The notes: a model not told the origin generated them from the letters alone. A stretch of 13,291 nucleotides of DNA from an uncultured Paenibacillaceae bacterium (GCA_937874515.1 CALNBV010000197.1:1-13291); one strand, 5' to 3'; counted from the first letter of the stretch, positions 1-8,167 are shown. Numbers and translations: made by a program.

Positions 1-303
1 GGCATCGATTATTCCGCAATTGCCAACAGCAAAAAATTTAAAGCACTTCTCGTTTCCAAACGTAATTTCATTATTCCCTTCACCATTTTTTTCCTGGTAT
101 TCTACTACGTGTTGCCCATAATGACATCTTACAGCACGGTTCTTAACAGACCAGCAATCGGTGCTATTACCTGGGCATGGGTATTTGCATTCGCACAATT
201 CATTATGACATGGTCTCTCTGCCATATTTACACTTTTAAAGCTGCCAAGTTTGACAAACAAACCGCAGAAATTCTCAAAGAACATAATTTAGGAGGGAAC
301 TAA
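1..303 (+). CDS. DUF485 family inner membrane protein (5' end missing)
   Basis: The reading frame is open from base 1 to the TAA at 301-303, so only the last 100 codons are present and the true start lies outside the window. Two hydrophobic segments are visible. The first starts near FIIPFTIFFLVFYYVLP and the second near AITWAWVFAFAQFIMTW, separated by a short polar loop; a charged tail ends in KEHNLGGN. This two-helix layout with a K/R-rich N-terminal region is typical of DUF485 proteins (YjcH in E. coli, YwcB in B. subtilis). These small membrane proteins are almost always encoded just upstream of an acetate/solute symporter, as here, where only two bases separate the stop from the next ATG. 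The molecular role is not well established; an accessory function for the symporter is inferred from the pairing. The family call is fairly secure. Confidence 0.85.
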   Translation, partial: GIDYSAIANSKKFKALLVSKRNFIIPFTIFFLVFYYVLPIMTSYSTVLNRPAIGAITWAWVFAFAQFIMTWSLCHIYTFKAAKFDKQTAEILKEHNLGGN

Positions 304-305
304 TA

Positions 306-1841
306 ATGCAAACCACCGCATTTATGTTTTTCCTGCTTATCGTCGCAGCAACTCTCGTAATAACGTATTTCGCTTCTAAAAAAACCAAAACTACAAGTGA
401 GTTTTATACCGCAGGCGGTGGTCTTACAGCCTGGCAGAATGGACTGGCTATTGCCGGTGACTACATGTCTGCTGCTTCCTTCCTAGGTATTGCTGGTGCC
501 ATTGCTCTTACTGGATTTGATGGTTTCTTCTACAGTGTTGGGTATCTCGTTGCCTACCTGGTTGTACTTTATATCGTAGCAGAGCCACTTCGCAATCTTG
601 GTAAATATACCATGGCAGATATGATTGCTGCTCGATTTAATGACAAAAAAGTACGTGGTGTAGCAGCTCTTAACACGATCACCATCTCTATTTTCTACAT
701 GATCGCACAACTAGTTGGAGCCGGTGCCCTAATCAAACTTCTTCTGGGGCTTGATTATACGACTTCCGTACTTATTGTCGGTGTGTTAATGACGGTGTAT
801 GTAATCTTTGGTGGAATGACAGCCACCAGCTGGGTGCAAATTGTTAAAGCTGTCCTTCTCATGGCTGGTACATTCGTCATTTCTATGATTGTATTCGCTA
901 AATTTAATTTCAGTTTTACACAAATGTACGAACATATGAAAACAGCAACACCTCTTGGCGAAGCATTTCTAAACCCAGGTGTTAAATATAAAAATGGTAT
1001 AGACACCATTTCCATGAATATCGCATTAGTTCTTGGAACTGCCGGTCTGCCACATATCCTCATCCGTTTCTTTACTGTAAAAGATGCTCCTACTGCCCGT
1101 AAATCTGTTGTATACGCAACCTGGTTGATTGGTGCATTCTATGTAATGACCATCTTCCTAGGCTTTGGGGCAGCAGCATTTGTTGGTAATGAAGCAATTG
1201 TTAGTGCAAATGCCGCTGGTAACATGGCAGCGCCACTTCTTGCTCAAGCTTTAGGTGGAGATTTGTTAATGGCCTTCGTAGCAGCTGTTGCTTTCGCAAC
1301 AATACTTGCGGTGGTAGCTGGTCTAGTACTCTCAGGTGCATCTGCCTTCGCCCATGACTTCTATAGCCATATCATTAAGAAAGGCAATGTTTCTGAGAAA
1401 GAACAAATGAAAGCTGCTAGAATCGCTTCTGTAGGCGTGGCGATTGTCTCTATCGCACTTGCTTTATTCGCACAAAAAATGAATGTCGCGTTCCTTGTAT
1501 CTCTTGCCTTCTGCGTTGCAGCAAGTGCAAACTTACCAGTAATTATCTTCACCATCTTCTGGAAAAAATTCAATACTGCTGGGGCAGTTTCCGGAATGAT
1601 CATTGGTTTACTTACTGCATTAGCCCTGGTGGTAGTCGGCCCGAACGTGTTTGATCCATCTGGTAAAGCGATTATTGATGCTGAACCATTAATCCGACTA
1701 ACAAACCCAGCAATCATTTCTGTACCTGTTGGCTTCCTTGCAGCTTTTCTTGGAACCATCATTTCTCGCCGTAAAGAAGATCCTGCTAAGTTCGACGAAG
1801 TCGTTGTTAAAGCGAACACAGGGATTCGTGAAAGTGCATAA
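306..1841 (+). CDS. actP: Sodium:solute symporter, ActP/YwcA (cation/acetate symporter) type
   Basis: This 511-residue integral membrane protein belongs to the sodium:solute symporter (SSS) family. Hydrophobic segments run through most of its length, in the pattern of the roughly 13-helix LeuT-fold members. The N-terminal helix is followed by a cytoplasmic SEFYTAGGGL stretch, and the well-conserved GDYMSAASFLGIAG segment lies at residues 51-64; both are typical of the ActP group. It probably imports acetate or a similar short carboxylate using the sodium or proton gradient. The substrate is inferred from family and from the DUF485 partner upstream, so the symbol is provisional. An AGGAGGG ribosome binding site (291-297), lying in the last codons of the DUF485 gene, supports the ATG at 306 and suggests coupled translation. 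The protein is somewhat shorter than E. coli ActP (549 residues) but shows no break. Two hairpins follow the stop codon. Confidence 0.88.
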   Translation: MQTTAFMFFLLIVAATLVITYFASKKTKTTSEFYTAGGGLTAWQNGLAIAGDYMSAASFLGIAGAIALTGFDGFFYSVGYLVAYLVVLYIVAEPLRNLGKYTMADMIAARFNDKKVRGVAALNTITISIFYMIAQLVGAGALIKLLLGLDYTTSVLIVGVLMTVYVIFGGMTATSWVQIVKAVLLMAGTFVISMIVFAKFNFSFTQMYEHMKTATPLGEAFLNPGVKYKNGIDTISMNIALVLGTAGLPHILIRFFTVKDAPTARKSVVYATWLIGAFYVMTIFLGFGAAAFVGNEAIVSANAAGNMAAPLLAQALGGDLLMAFVAAVAFATILAVVAGLVLSGASAFAHDFYSHIIKKGNVSEKEQMKAARIASVGVAIVSIALALFAQKMNVAFLVSLAFCVAASANLPVIIFTIFWKKFNTAGAVSGMIIGLLTALALVVVGPNVFDPSGKAIIDAEPLIRLTNPAIISVPVGFLAAFLGTIISRRKEDPAKFDEVVVKANTGIRESA

Positions 1842-1856
1842 TACACAGGTTTAAAT

Positions 1857-1899
1857 AAGGGGGATTAGGGGAACTATAATAGTAAACCTACTCCCCCTT
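1857..1899 (+). terminator. Hairpin after the symporter gene, probable first terminator
   Basis: AAGGGGGA (1857-1864) can pair with TCCCCCTT (1892-1899). After a single T/C mismatch, TAGG (1866-1869) pairs with CCTA (1887-1890). The loop holds a further small palindrome (ACTA-TAA-TAGT). Only three T residues follow, so it may be a weak terminator or an mRNA 3'-end stabiliser, with the palindrome at 1933-1964 as the main stop. Confidence 0.5.
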
Positions 1900-1932
1900 T
1901 AACTTGCAACTGACTCTCACACTTCTCCCAAG

Positions 1933-1964
1933 GAAAAAGCACATCCAATTGGATGTGCTTTTTC
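1933..1964. terminator. Bidirectional terminator between the convergent symporter and ezrA genes
   Basis: This is a perfect 32-base palindrome with arms GAAAAAGCACATCC and GGATGTGCTTTTTC around AATT. Each strand reads a GC-containing stem flanked by A-tract and T-tract, so it can stop transcription from both sides. Its last base is also the last base of the ezrA TAG stop codon, which leaves no 3' untranslated spacer on that side. Confidence 0.85.
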
Positions 1965-3649
1965 TATTCTTTACGGTATTTAGCTTTCGCTATTTCATAT
2001 GCCTGGTCTGCCAATTGGGAAGATTCTTCAAAGTCTAAGGAACGATAGGCCATTTCTGCCCCATAAAGCAAAGATTCAATCTCTCGATCATGACGCCGAT
2101 ATCGATTGGTTTGTTGTATTTTTTGTTCTGTATTCTGGCTATATTGTATGGATAATGTTGCTTTTTCCAATAAATCAATGGTTTGTGATCTTGCCTCTTT
2201 TAAATAATGATTTACTTTTCCCATATTCAAAGGTATATCGCTTAGTGATTTCTCCACATCGATAATGGCTCTGCGGGCTAGTTCAATTCCCTGTTTAACT
2301 GCTTCAGGAATGCCCGGCAAATACAGGCGTTTTAATTGTTGCTCTACTCTTCCAACATCGCTTTTAAGCTGTCTAATTTCATCTAGGGCTAATGTTTCAC
2401 CTTTGCGAAGGTCTTTTAACTCTTGAATCATTTGCTCACGTTGTTCAAGTAGTTTTTTCGCTCCATCGGCAGTTGTTACAACCATTTCTTTAAATCGCAA
2501 GTAGGATACTTTGTCCCCTGTTGCTGCGATTTTATCTAATGCACCTTCTATTTCAGATATCAAAACATCGATTTGGCAATTATAGTAGAATACATCGCCG
2601 CCATTTACTTGAAACCTCTCAGATAAATCATTCAATTCTTCTGTAAGATAGGTACTATCATCTTTTAATAATTGAAGGTAATGGGGCAATTCATTTAAAT
2701 ACGTACAATATTGATGGTAGTTCTCAAAGATTTCCTCCATTGATTTGTATAAGTTTTCAATGTCTTCACGCACTTCGATTACTTTTCGCTCAGCTTCTAC
2801 AATTTTTCCTTCTTCAAACAATCGGGGCAGTTTATCTGCTTTCCCTTTTATTTTCAGCATTTCTGCATAAATGGCTTCCGGGTCTCCTCCGAAATCCCCC
2901 TGAATCATTTCTTGTACATCTTCATAAAGTTGCCTTAATTCCTGGCTTAATTCCTTTTCAATGGTTTGACGAAGGGCAGGCACCCGCTGTAATATTTCCA
3001 TTAAGTTTTTATTTCTTTCAAGAAGTGCTTCCAATTTACTTTTTACTTCATCAAAATGGCCTTGCTCTTCTTCTTCGTTGATATGGATATATTCCCGATC
3101 TATTCCGTTAATATATTCCTTTAGAGAATGAAAAGAAAAACTATACTGGAATCTTAATTCATCGATTCTGCGCTCTACCTTTTGCCTGATTTGATTGTAA
3201 TCTGTTTTTAATCCTTCTATTTCGATTAAATTCTCACCAAAGGTTTTGATTTGATTAAAATAATCGTTTAATTTTTCTTCCAAAACCTTTAACTTTCTGC
3301 TGGCACCCTCTAAATTCTTTTCACATTTTTTAAATTGAAGGCCTCGTACATCTTCTTCAACATCTAATGTAATCAATTCAATATCCGTCATGGTGTCTGC
3401 TTTTAATTGATTAAGAGAATCAAGAAGAGTATGATACTTTTCTTTCACCCTGGCAGGGCTTTTTTTCCACTCAGGGTCCAATCCAGGAATTTCTTCAAAT
3501 CCTGTAATTCTGACCATCTCTTGCTCAATCTCATCCATCATTTTCACTATTTTTCTTTTTCTGTTGTATGTATAAAAAATTAAAACAAGTACAGAAAGGA
3601 TGGTAATCGATAAAATAACCATCCAATCGGGTATTCCAAATATACTCAT
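1964..3649 (-). CDS. ezrA: Septation ring formation regulator EzrA
   Basis: This 561-residue protein matches the usual EzrA length (about 562 in B. subtilis). A single N-terminal transmembrane helix (about residues 8-28, DWMVILSITILSVLVLIFY) is followed by a basic RKRK stretch. After it comes a long, highly charged cytoplasmic region rich in E, K, Q and L heptads, consistent with EzrA's helical, spectrin-like repeats. Near the C-terminus, QQTNRYR (512-518) corresponds to the conserved QNR-type patch needed for mid-cell localisation. In Bacillales EzrA binds FtsZ, prevents extra polar Z-rings and helps link division to cell-wall synthases. The ATG at 3649 starts one base after the refZ stop codon, and its ribosome binding site (AAAAAGGGG, 3668-3660) lies inside the end of refZ, so the two are probably translationally coupled. 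Transcription ends at the palindrome at 1933-1964. Confidence 0.95.
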   Translation of the reverse strand: MSIFGIPDWMVILSITILSVLVLIFYTYNRKRKIVKMMDEIEQEMVRITGFEEIPGLDPEWKKSPARVKEKYHTLLDSLNQLKADTMTDIELITLDVEEDVRGLQFKKCEKNLEGASRKLKVLEEKLNDYFNQIKTFGENLIEIEGLKTDYNQIRQKVERRIDELRFQYSFSFHSLKEYINGIDREYIHINEEEEQGHFDEVKSKLEALLERNKNLMEILQRVPALRQTIEKELSQELRQLYEDVQEMIQGDFGGDPEAIYAEMLKIKGKADKLPRLFEEGKIVEAERKVIEVREDIENLYKSMEEIFENYHQYCTYLNELPHYLQLLKDDSTYLTEELNDLSERFQVNGGDVFYYNCQIDVLISEIEGALDKIAATGDKVSYLRFKEMVVTTADGAKKLLEQREQMIQELKDLRKGETLALDEIRQLKSDVGRVEQQLKRLYLPGIPEAVKQGIELARRAIIDVEKSLSDIPLNMGKVNHYLKEARSQTIDLLEKATLSIQYSQNTEQKIQQTNRYRRHDREIESLLYGAEMAYRSLDFEESSQLADQAYEIAKAKYRKE

Positions 3650-3650
3650 T

Positions 3651-4316
3651 TCACAGCGACCCCTTTTTTATATTTCTTAATTTGTCCTCCCCTTGAACAT
3701 CATCAACTGGTTGTAAAATTCTTCTTAAAAAATCCATTAAATCACTTGTTAATTGATTAACAAAAGGCTCTGAAATGGGTTCAATATAAAAAACCTCACG
3801 AAGGATTTGCGGGTAGGCATAAGGAAAATAAATCATAGATAATAGATTCATCACCACACCATCAACATGTATAGAAGGAAATTCCTCCAAAATAATTCCT
3901 TCCTCAAGGACAGAAGATAAATCATGTTTTATTTGCTTGATATAAATGCACATAATTTCTCTGCCCAGCATGGATTCGACGGATAATTCCCTATGTATAA
4001 AACGAGTAATTTTATGAGATTCAGATTGATAGTTTATAATTTCTTGCACCATGTGCGCTAAAAGAGAAAAACATGAGTCTAACTCTTCCTGATCCTTACA
4101 TTTTGCCAACCTACGAAATAACCCCTCGTAATAATTGACCATGATGTACTCCATTAATCCCTTTTTATTTTTAAAATAATAAGAAATTAAGGCAATATTT
4201 ACTTCAGCCTGCCTTGCTATTTGGCGGACAGTTGTCCCGTCAAACCCTTGAGAATCAAATAATTGTATGGCCGCCTGTGCTATCTTCACTTTTGTAAGCT
4301 CAGAAGACCTTTTCAT
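3651..4316 (-). CDS. refZ: TetR-family regulator RefZ (YttP), regulator of FtsZ
   Basis: This 221-residue TetR/AcrR-type DNA-binding protein has its helix-turn-helix at about residues 28-48 (TTVRQIARQAEVNIALISYY), followed by the family's typical YFKNKKGLMEYI turn. The C-terminal ligand/dimer domain is divergent, as usual. The assignment to RefZ rests on this N-terminal sequence and on the position between ezrA and a dgcP-like gene, as in B. subtilis. There RefZ binds sites near the chromosome origin and inhibits FtsZ assembly, helping to time and place the polar septum at the onset of sporulation. The ATG at 4316 has a GAGGGG site five bases upstream. The hisJ gene that separates ezrA from refZ in B. 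subtilis is absent here. Whether this protein acts on FtsZ is inferred from homology. Confidence 0.85.
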   Translation of the reverse strand: MKRSSELTKVKIAQAAIQLFDSQGFDGTTVRQIARQAEVNIALISYYFKNKKGLMEYIMVNYYEGLFRRLAKCKDQEELDSCFSLLAHMVQEIINYQSESHKITRFIHRELSVESMLGREIMCIYIKQIKHDLSSVLEEGIILEEFPSIHVDGVVMNLLSMIYFPYAYPQILREVFYIEPISEPFVNQLTSDLMDFLRRILQPVDDVQGEDKLRNIKKGSL

Positions 4317-4351
4317 GGATTCCCCTCACTTTCTGGACCTTGCCTCTTTCA

Positions 4352-5011
4352 CTATGAAAGCATCTTTTTCTTACTTTTTTTAAAAAATTTCAAGGAAAGA
4401 GTAAACAAAAGAAGCCCAATAAAAATGAGGGTTAACTTTCCTTTATTTTGTTCCCAATTAATCACATAATGTCCCAGTATGGATTCGAAGAAAACAGCTG
4501 GGAATTTGCCTAATAGGGTAGCAGAGGAAAATTTGCGAAAGTTCACTTTAGAAATCCCTGCAGCGGTATTGATTGCACTGGATGGCAATACAGGAATAAA
4601 ACGAGCAAATAAAATAATCCAAAACCCCCGGGTCTCCGCCTGCTGGTTTAATTTCTGCACAAAGGAATGGTGCCCCATTTTTTGTTCTGCCCATTCCCGT
4701 GCTGCGTAACGTGCAAGAAGAAAATTTAAAATAGCAGCCAATATAGCAGCAGTCCAGCTAATGGCAAAACCATACCATAGACCAAAAACGATCACGTTTG
4801 CCCCGGCTAACAACACAAAGGGCACCACAGGAAAAAAGGTCTGAAACATGATAGCTCCCATGGAAATAAACAATGCAATCCAACCATAAGATTGAATGAT
4901 TTGAGCAATTTGGTCTATATTGCCTGTCCGTAATAAATGACCTATGTCTGTCTGCAATACAAGGGCAATTACTAAGATGAGAAAGAGGATGGTTGTCAGA
5001 ATCCGTTTCAA
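4352..5011 (-). CDS. TVP38/TMEM64 (VTT domain) family membrane protein
   Basis: This 219-residue polytopic membrane protein has an N-terminal hydrophobic helix (about 4-20). Segments near 44-80 and 83-100 are followed by a polar loop and then the conserved ARFIPVLPSSAINTAAG region (about 136-152). A C-terminal helix (about 193-210) ends in a basic KKSKKK tail. The R-F-x-P-x-x-P pattern after a hydrophobic stretch is typical of VTT/DedA-like proteins, thought to act in lipid handling or transport across the membrane; the substrate of this one is unknown. The start is TTG at 5011, supported by AGGAGG seven bases upstream; no ATG is better placed. It lies 63 bases after the diguanylate cyclase and 34 before refZ, in the same direction. 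I do not recall a gene of this family at this position in B. subtilis. Family call firm, function open. Confidence 0.85.
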   Translation of the reverse strand: MKRILTTILFLILVIALVLQTDIGHLLRTGNIDQIAQIIQSYGWIALFISMGAIMFQTFFPVVPFVLLAGANVIVFGLWYGFAISWTAAILAAILNFLLARYAAREWAEQKMGHHSFVQKLNQQAETRGFWIILFARFIPVLPSSAINTAAGISKVNFRKFSSATLLGKFPAVFFESILGHYVINWEQNKGKLTLIFIGLLLFTLSLKFFKKSKKKMLS

Positions 5012-5050
5012 ATCCTATACCTCCTCTTTTTAATGTGCATAATTATCATC

Positions 5051-5059
5051 ATTATACCA
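5051..5059 (-). promoter_or_regulatory. Probable internal promoter ahead of the VTT gene, refZ and ezrA
   Basis: On the minus strand the 63-base gap after the cyclase gene contains TGGTATAAT, a perfect -10 box with the extended TG motif. I see no good -35 box, but extended -10 promoters often lack one. Transcription would start about 30 bases before the AGGAGG site of the VTT gene. This could let refZ and ezrA be expressed independently of the upstream cyclase. Confidence 0.5.
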
Positions 5060-5074
5060 TTTTATTAGAAGAGA

Positions 5075-7336
5075 TTAATCATTATCCATTGATGCTACAA
5101 TAATCTTATTACGCCCTACGCTTTTTGCCTGATAAAGAGCAGCGTCCGCACATTGGAAAAGGTTTTCCACACTAATATATCGATCGTTACGATTCCAAAA
5201 GGATAATCCACTGGAAATAGTAATCTGGGGTTTTGTACGATCCATCACTCGTTTACGTATCCGTTCTGCAACATCCAGGGCTTTGTCGATTTTAACCCGG
5301 GGCAAGTAAATCGCCAATTCTTCTCCACCCCATCTAGTAGCTACATCTGAACTGCGTATAGAATCATGCAGGATATCAGCTACTTGTACCAGAATTTCAT
5401 CACCTACTTGATGACCATAGGTATCATTTACATTTTTGAAGAAATCAATATCGATTAAGATTAATGAACCATATTCGTCTGTTGCCTGAGATGATGTCAC
5501 ATAATCATATAAATACTTACGGTTATATAATCCAGTAAGATTATCAATTACGACCAATCGTTCAACCTCAGCATGAAGAGAAGCATTGGTCATGGCTAGA
5601 TTCATATGTTGGGCTAATATCTCCAATAATTTGTAATCATCAAATGTGAAAAAGTTGGTCCGTGAATCCATTACCAGGATTGCTCCTTCCACTTTTCCCC
5701 CATCTACTAAAGGAACCCCAACAAATGATTGGTATCCCCTAAACAACGGCTCTCCTTCACCTGTGGGAAGGTCTGCTATAATAATTGGCTCTGTTTTTTT
5801 ATTCAAGTTTATTAATCTATTCCACCGTTTCCCTACAATCTGTCCCAGGTGTTTCTCATCTGTAGATGCCTGAATAATAAAGGAGTCCCCTTCTTCCGAC
5901 TTGCGCAGGATACAACAGTACTCTGCACCATAGGTTTCAATTAATTTACCAGTTACAAATTTCAATACATCCTTTAATTTAAGGCTTTTATTTAACTGTT
6001 GGGTAATTTCATTAATTAACAACAATTCCCGAATCATATTTCTCGTTTGATAATATAATTGGGCACTTTCAAAAGCAGTTCCGGCTGTATCTGCTAGCAT
6101 GGAAATATATTCGATATCCCGTTTTTGTAACGTAATGGGCTCAGGGGCATGGAATTCGATGACCCCATAGACGCCTTGTTTGCCACGTAAAGGAGCAGCA
6201 AGTGTAAGAGCACGTTCTCCTAAAGATTTTTTTACGATGGTTCTTGCTTCCATATACGCCTGTACACTTACTTCACTTTCGTCAGATTGGAAAGTAAATT
6301 GCTTCACAGGCAGTTGTGTTGAACAGGAATCATGGGATAACCACAATTCCGCCTGTAATTCAGGGTACATGTACTTTACATTTTCTACGATGGCATGCAA
6401 CACCTCATTAACATCTATGGAGGAATGAATTTTCTTCGTCACCTGATACAGACGGTCTCGTTTTTCATGATCCCGTTCAATACGAAGCAGTGTCAGTACT
6501 TTATTAAGGGCGGAAGCTACTTCTTTTAATAATTTAAAAATAAATTGTTTCTCGTATTCAAATAACCCTTTATCACCTTCGGATAATATGGCTATAATTC
6601 CAAGAGTATTACCCGAGTGAATAATTGGGAAAATGAAAAATTGATCGATAATCTGAAGGGGCTCCTTGTTTTTATCAAAGGATTTCAATAGTTTTTCATA
6701 TAAAATGTCATTTTCCGCTAATAAATTGGTTTTAAAAACATCCAGGGATAATACGTCTGAAGACCATTGGGATTCAATTTTCCTTTGTTCCCGATTAAAT
6801 ATGGCCGCTATACATTCTTTGCCCCCAAGAATCTCTGCAATGCGATTTACAACAGTAGAAAGAACATAATCCAATTCAAAGCTTTCATTCATTTCATAAA
6901 CAATGGATGCCACCTGTTCGTTATAATAAGACTCCCATCCCATATGTAGGGAATAACGAAAGCCTTCTAGAAAAGCAATACATTGTTCATAAAGAACATC
7001 AACAGACACAGATAGCCCTAAATAGCCGATAACCAGCTTTTCTTGGAAAATAGGGACGCACACAATTCTTGAATGGTCGCCAGGTTGAATCTGACTGTGC
7101 AAATCCTCTACATAATAGGAATTTAGTAACGGATATTCAGGAAAACCTATTTTCTTATGGACAAGCACTTTCCCTGTAACATCCAGGATAAAAAACCATC
7201 CATTTTTACAAATAAAGGAGTCGGGAGAAAAATAGTTCATGGAATTTCGAAAAACATATGCGAGCTTTTTATGATGTTGATTTTTCATCATGGCCTCTTC
7301 CTGTACATTCGGAAAATTTGTTGTTATATTCTTCAC
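5075..7336 (-). CDS. dgcP: Multi-GAF diguanylate cyclase with GGDEF domain (DgcP/YtrP-like)
   Basis: This 753-residue, apparently soluble signalling protein makes the second messenger c-di-GMP from two GTP. The C-terminal GGDEF domain (about 590-750) has D-NLTGLYNR near 598-606, DIDFFKNVNDTYGH near 629-642 and the active-site motif GGEEL at 670-674. RSSD at 661-664 sits exactly where the inhibitory I-site (RxxD) belongs, so it should be active and product-inhibited. Upstream I see three GAF-like sensor regions (about 140-285, 293-428 and 435-588) and a further GAF/PAS-like segment at about 25-130. B. subtilis DgcP, at the same locus, is shorter (579 residues). The GTG start at 7336 has AAGAGGG eight bases upstream; ATG codons at 7291 and 7288, also behind a GAAGAGG, are alternatives that would shorten it by 15 or 16 residues. 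Sensor ligands are unknown. Confidence 0.88.
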   Translation of the reverse strand: MKNITTNFPNVQEEAMMKNQHHKKLAYVFRNSMNYFSPDSFICKNGWFFILDVTGKVLVHKKIGFPEYPLLNSYYVEDLHSQIQPGDHSRIVCVPIFQEKLVIGYLGLSVSVDVLYEQCIAFLEGFRYSLHMGWESYYNEQVASIVYEMNESFELDYVLSTVVNRIAEILGGKECIAAIFNREQRKIESQWSSDVLSLDVFKTNLLAENDILYEKLLKSFDKNKEPLQIIDQFFIFPIIHSGNTLGIIAILSEGDKGLFEYEKQFIFKLLKEVASALNKVLTLLRIERDHEKRDRLYQVTKKIHSSIDVNEVLHAIVENVKYMYPELQAELWLSHDSCSTQLPVKQFTFQSDESEVSVQAYMEARTIVKKSLGERALTLAAPLRGKQGVYGVIEFHAPEPITLQKRDIEYISMLADTAGTAFESAQLYYQTRNMIRELLLINEITQQLNKSLKLKDVLKFVTGKLIETYGAEYCCILRKSEEGDSFIIQASTDEKHLGQIVGKRWNRLINLNKKTEPIIIADLPTGEGEPLFRGYQSFVGVPLVDGGKVEGAILVMDSRTNFFTFDDYKLLEILAQHMNLAMTNASLHAEVERLVVIDNLTGLYNRKYLYDYVTSSQATDEYGSLILIDIDFFKNVNDTYGHQVGDEILVQVADILHDSIRSSDVATRWGGEELAIYLPRVKIDKALDVAERIRKRVMDRTKPQITISSGLSFWNRNDRYISVENLFQCADAALYQAKSVGRNKIIVASMDND

Positions 7337-7367
7337 TAAATTGCCCTCTTTCTATTTCCCATCTTCC

Positions 7368-7967
7368 CTACTCATTCTCTTTATCAAGTAAATGTTGATG
7401 ATCATTAACCAGATGAATATGCCACTCACCGTTAAATTCCAAATGGGTTAATGAAGTATTCCCTAATTTTGTAATTCCCGTTCCAAGGGTTCCTTTACTA
7501 ATTTCATGAATGATTGAATTGATTAACCCTCCATGGCTAACAATCAGTACATGCTCCCCCTCTGCCTCGTTAACAATCGATTGAAGACAAGACATCCCTC
7601 TACTCTTCATAGATTGAAGAGATTCAACACCGAATGCAGAGCCTTCTTTTAACTTAGACTGAATTAAGGTATACTCCTTCCCTTCTAATTGGCCAAAATG
7701 GCGTTCTCGTAATTGTGTATACGTATTAACTGTTAGTCGTTTGTTCCCTGCAATGATTTCCGCTGTATGTCTGGCCCTCTGCAAATCACTTGAGCAAACA
7801 TAGTGGATGGATGACTCTTTCAACCTGTTTGCTAACAATCTGGCTTGTTCTATTCCTTCTTCGTTAAGAGGGATATCACTATGCCCCTGTATTAAACCTT
7901 TTTTATTCCACTCCGTTTCGCCATGGCGAACAAGGTAAACGTGTTTAGAATTTTTAATTATATTCAT
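7368..7967 (-). CDS. Histidine phosphatase / phosphoglycerate mutase-like family protein
   Basis: This 199-residue protein belongs to the histidine phosphatase (cofactor-dependent phosphoglycerate mutase-like) superfamily. The N-terminal signature LVRHGETEWN contains the phospho-accepting histidine at residue 15. Other conserved features are SSDLQRARHTAEI (59-71), the catalytic-acid segment LRERHFGQLEG (E88) and VSHGGLIN with the second histidine at 145. It is a stand-alone cytoplasmic phosphatase, perhaps of the PhoE, CobC or GpmB kind. The substrate cannot be told from the sequence, and no cobalamin genes are nearby to favour CobC. The ATG at 7965-7967 has AAGGA upstream. It is the first gene of the minus-strand cluster, 31 bases before the diguanylate cyclase, with its own likely promoter upstream. 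Confidence 0.9.
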   Translation of the reverse strand: MNIIKNSKHVYLVRHGETEWNKKGLIQGHSDIPLNEEGIEQARLLANRLKESSIHYVCSSDLQRARHTAEIIAGNKRLTVNTYTQLRERHFGQLEGKEYTLIQSKLKEGSAFGVESLQSMKSRGMSCLQSIVNEAEGEHVLIVSHGGLINSIIHEISKGTLGTGITKLGNTSLTHLEFNGEWHIHLVNDHQHLLDKENE

Positions 7968-7998
7968 TCATTCCTTCATCCCAGTTTATTTTGTCTAT

Positions 7999-8027
7999 AT
8001 TATAAGGGATTTTGTACTAAGTTTGAA
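7999..8027 (-). promoter_or_regulatory. Probable sigma-A promoter of the phosphatase-to-ezrA cluster
   Basis: On the minus strand TTCAAA (8027-8022) and a perfect TATAAT (8004-7999) are separated by 17 bases. The start would lie about 25 bases before the phosphatase ATG. About 25 bases further upstream is an inverted repeat, CGACA (8054-8058) and TGTCG (8071-8075) with 12 bases between, which could be an operator but has no identified partner. Confidence 0.55.
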
Positions 8028-8108
8028 TGGATTACTTCCAAATTTTTATTATTCGACAGTATTTTACAAATGTCGCTATCCGTTGATTTTAAAGAGAACC
8101 TGAACAAT

Positions 8109-8141
8109 GAAAAAGAGGTCCTCTTTAAGGACCTCTTTTTC
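8109..8141 (-). terminator. Terminator of trpB
   Basis: A near-perfect hairpin has arms GAAAAAGAGGTCCT (8109-8122) and AGGACCTCTTTTTC (8128-8141) around a 5-base loop. Read on the minus strand it lies 26 bases past the trpB stop and ends in a T-rich arm. It separates trpB from the phosphatase cluster, so these are likely different transcription units. It is symmetric enough to work in both directions. Confidence 0.85.
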
Positions 8142-8167
8142 ACACTTATATTTCAATTTCTTTATTA

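Noticed and set aside
1361..1846. A 161-codon minus-strand open frame inside the symporter gene
   Set aside because: It lies entirely antisense to a well-conserved membrane protein, and its composition follows from the codon bias of that gene. No domain is recognisable.
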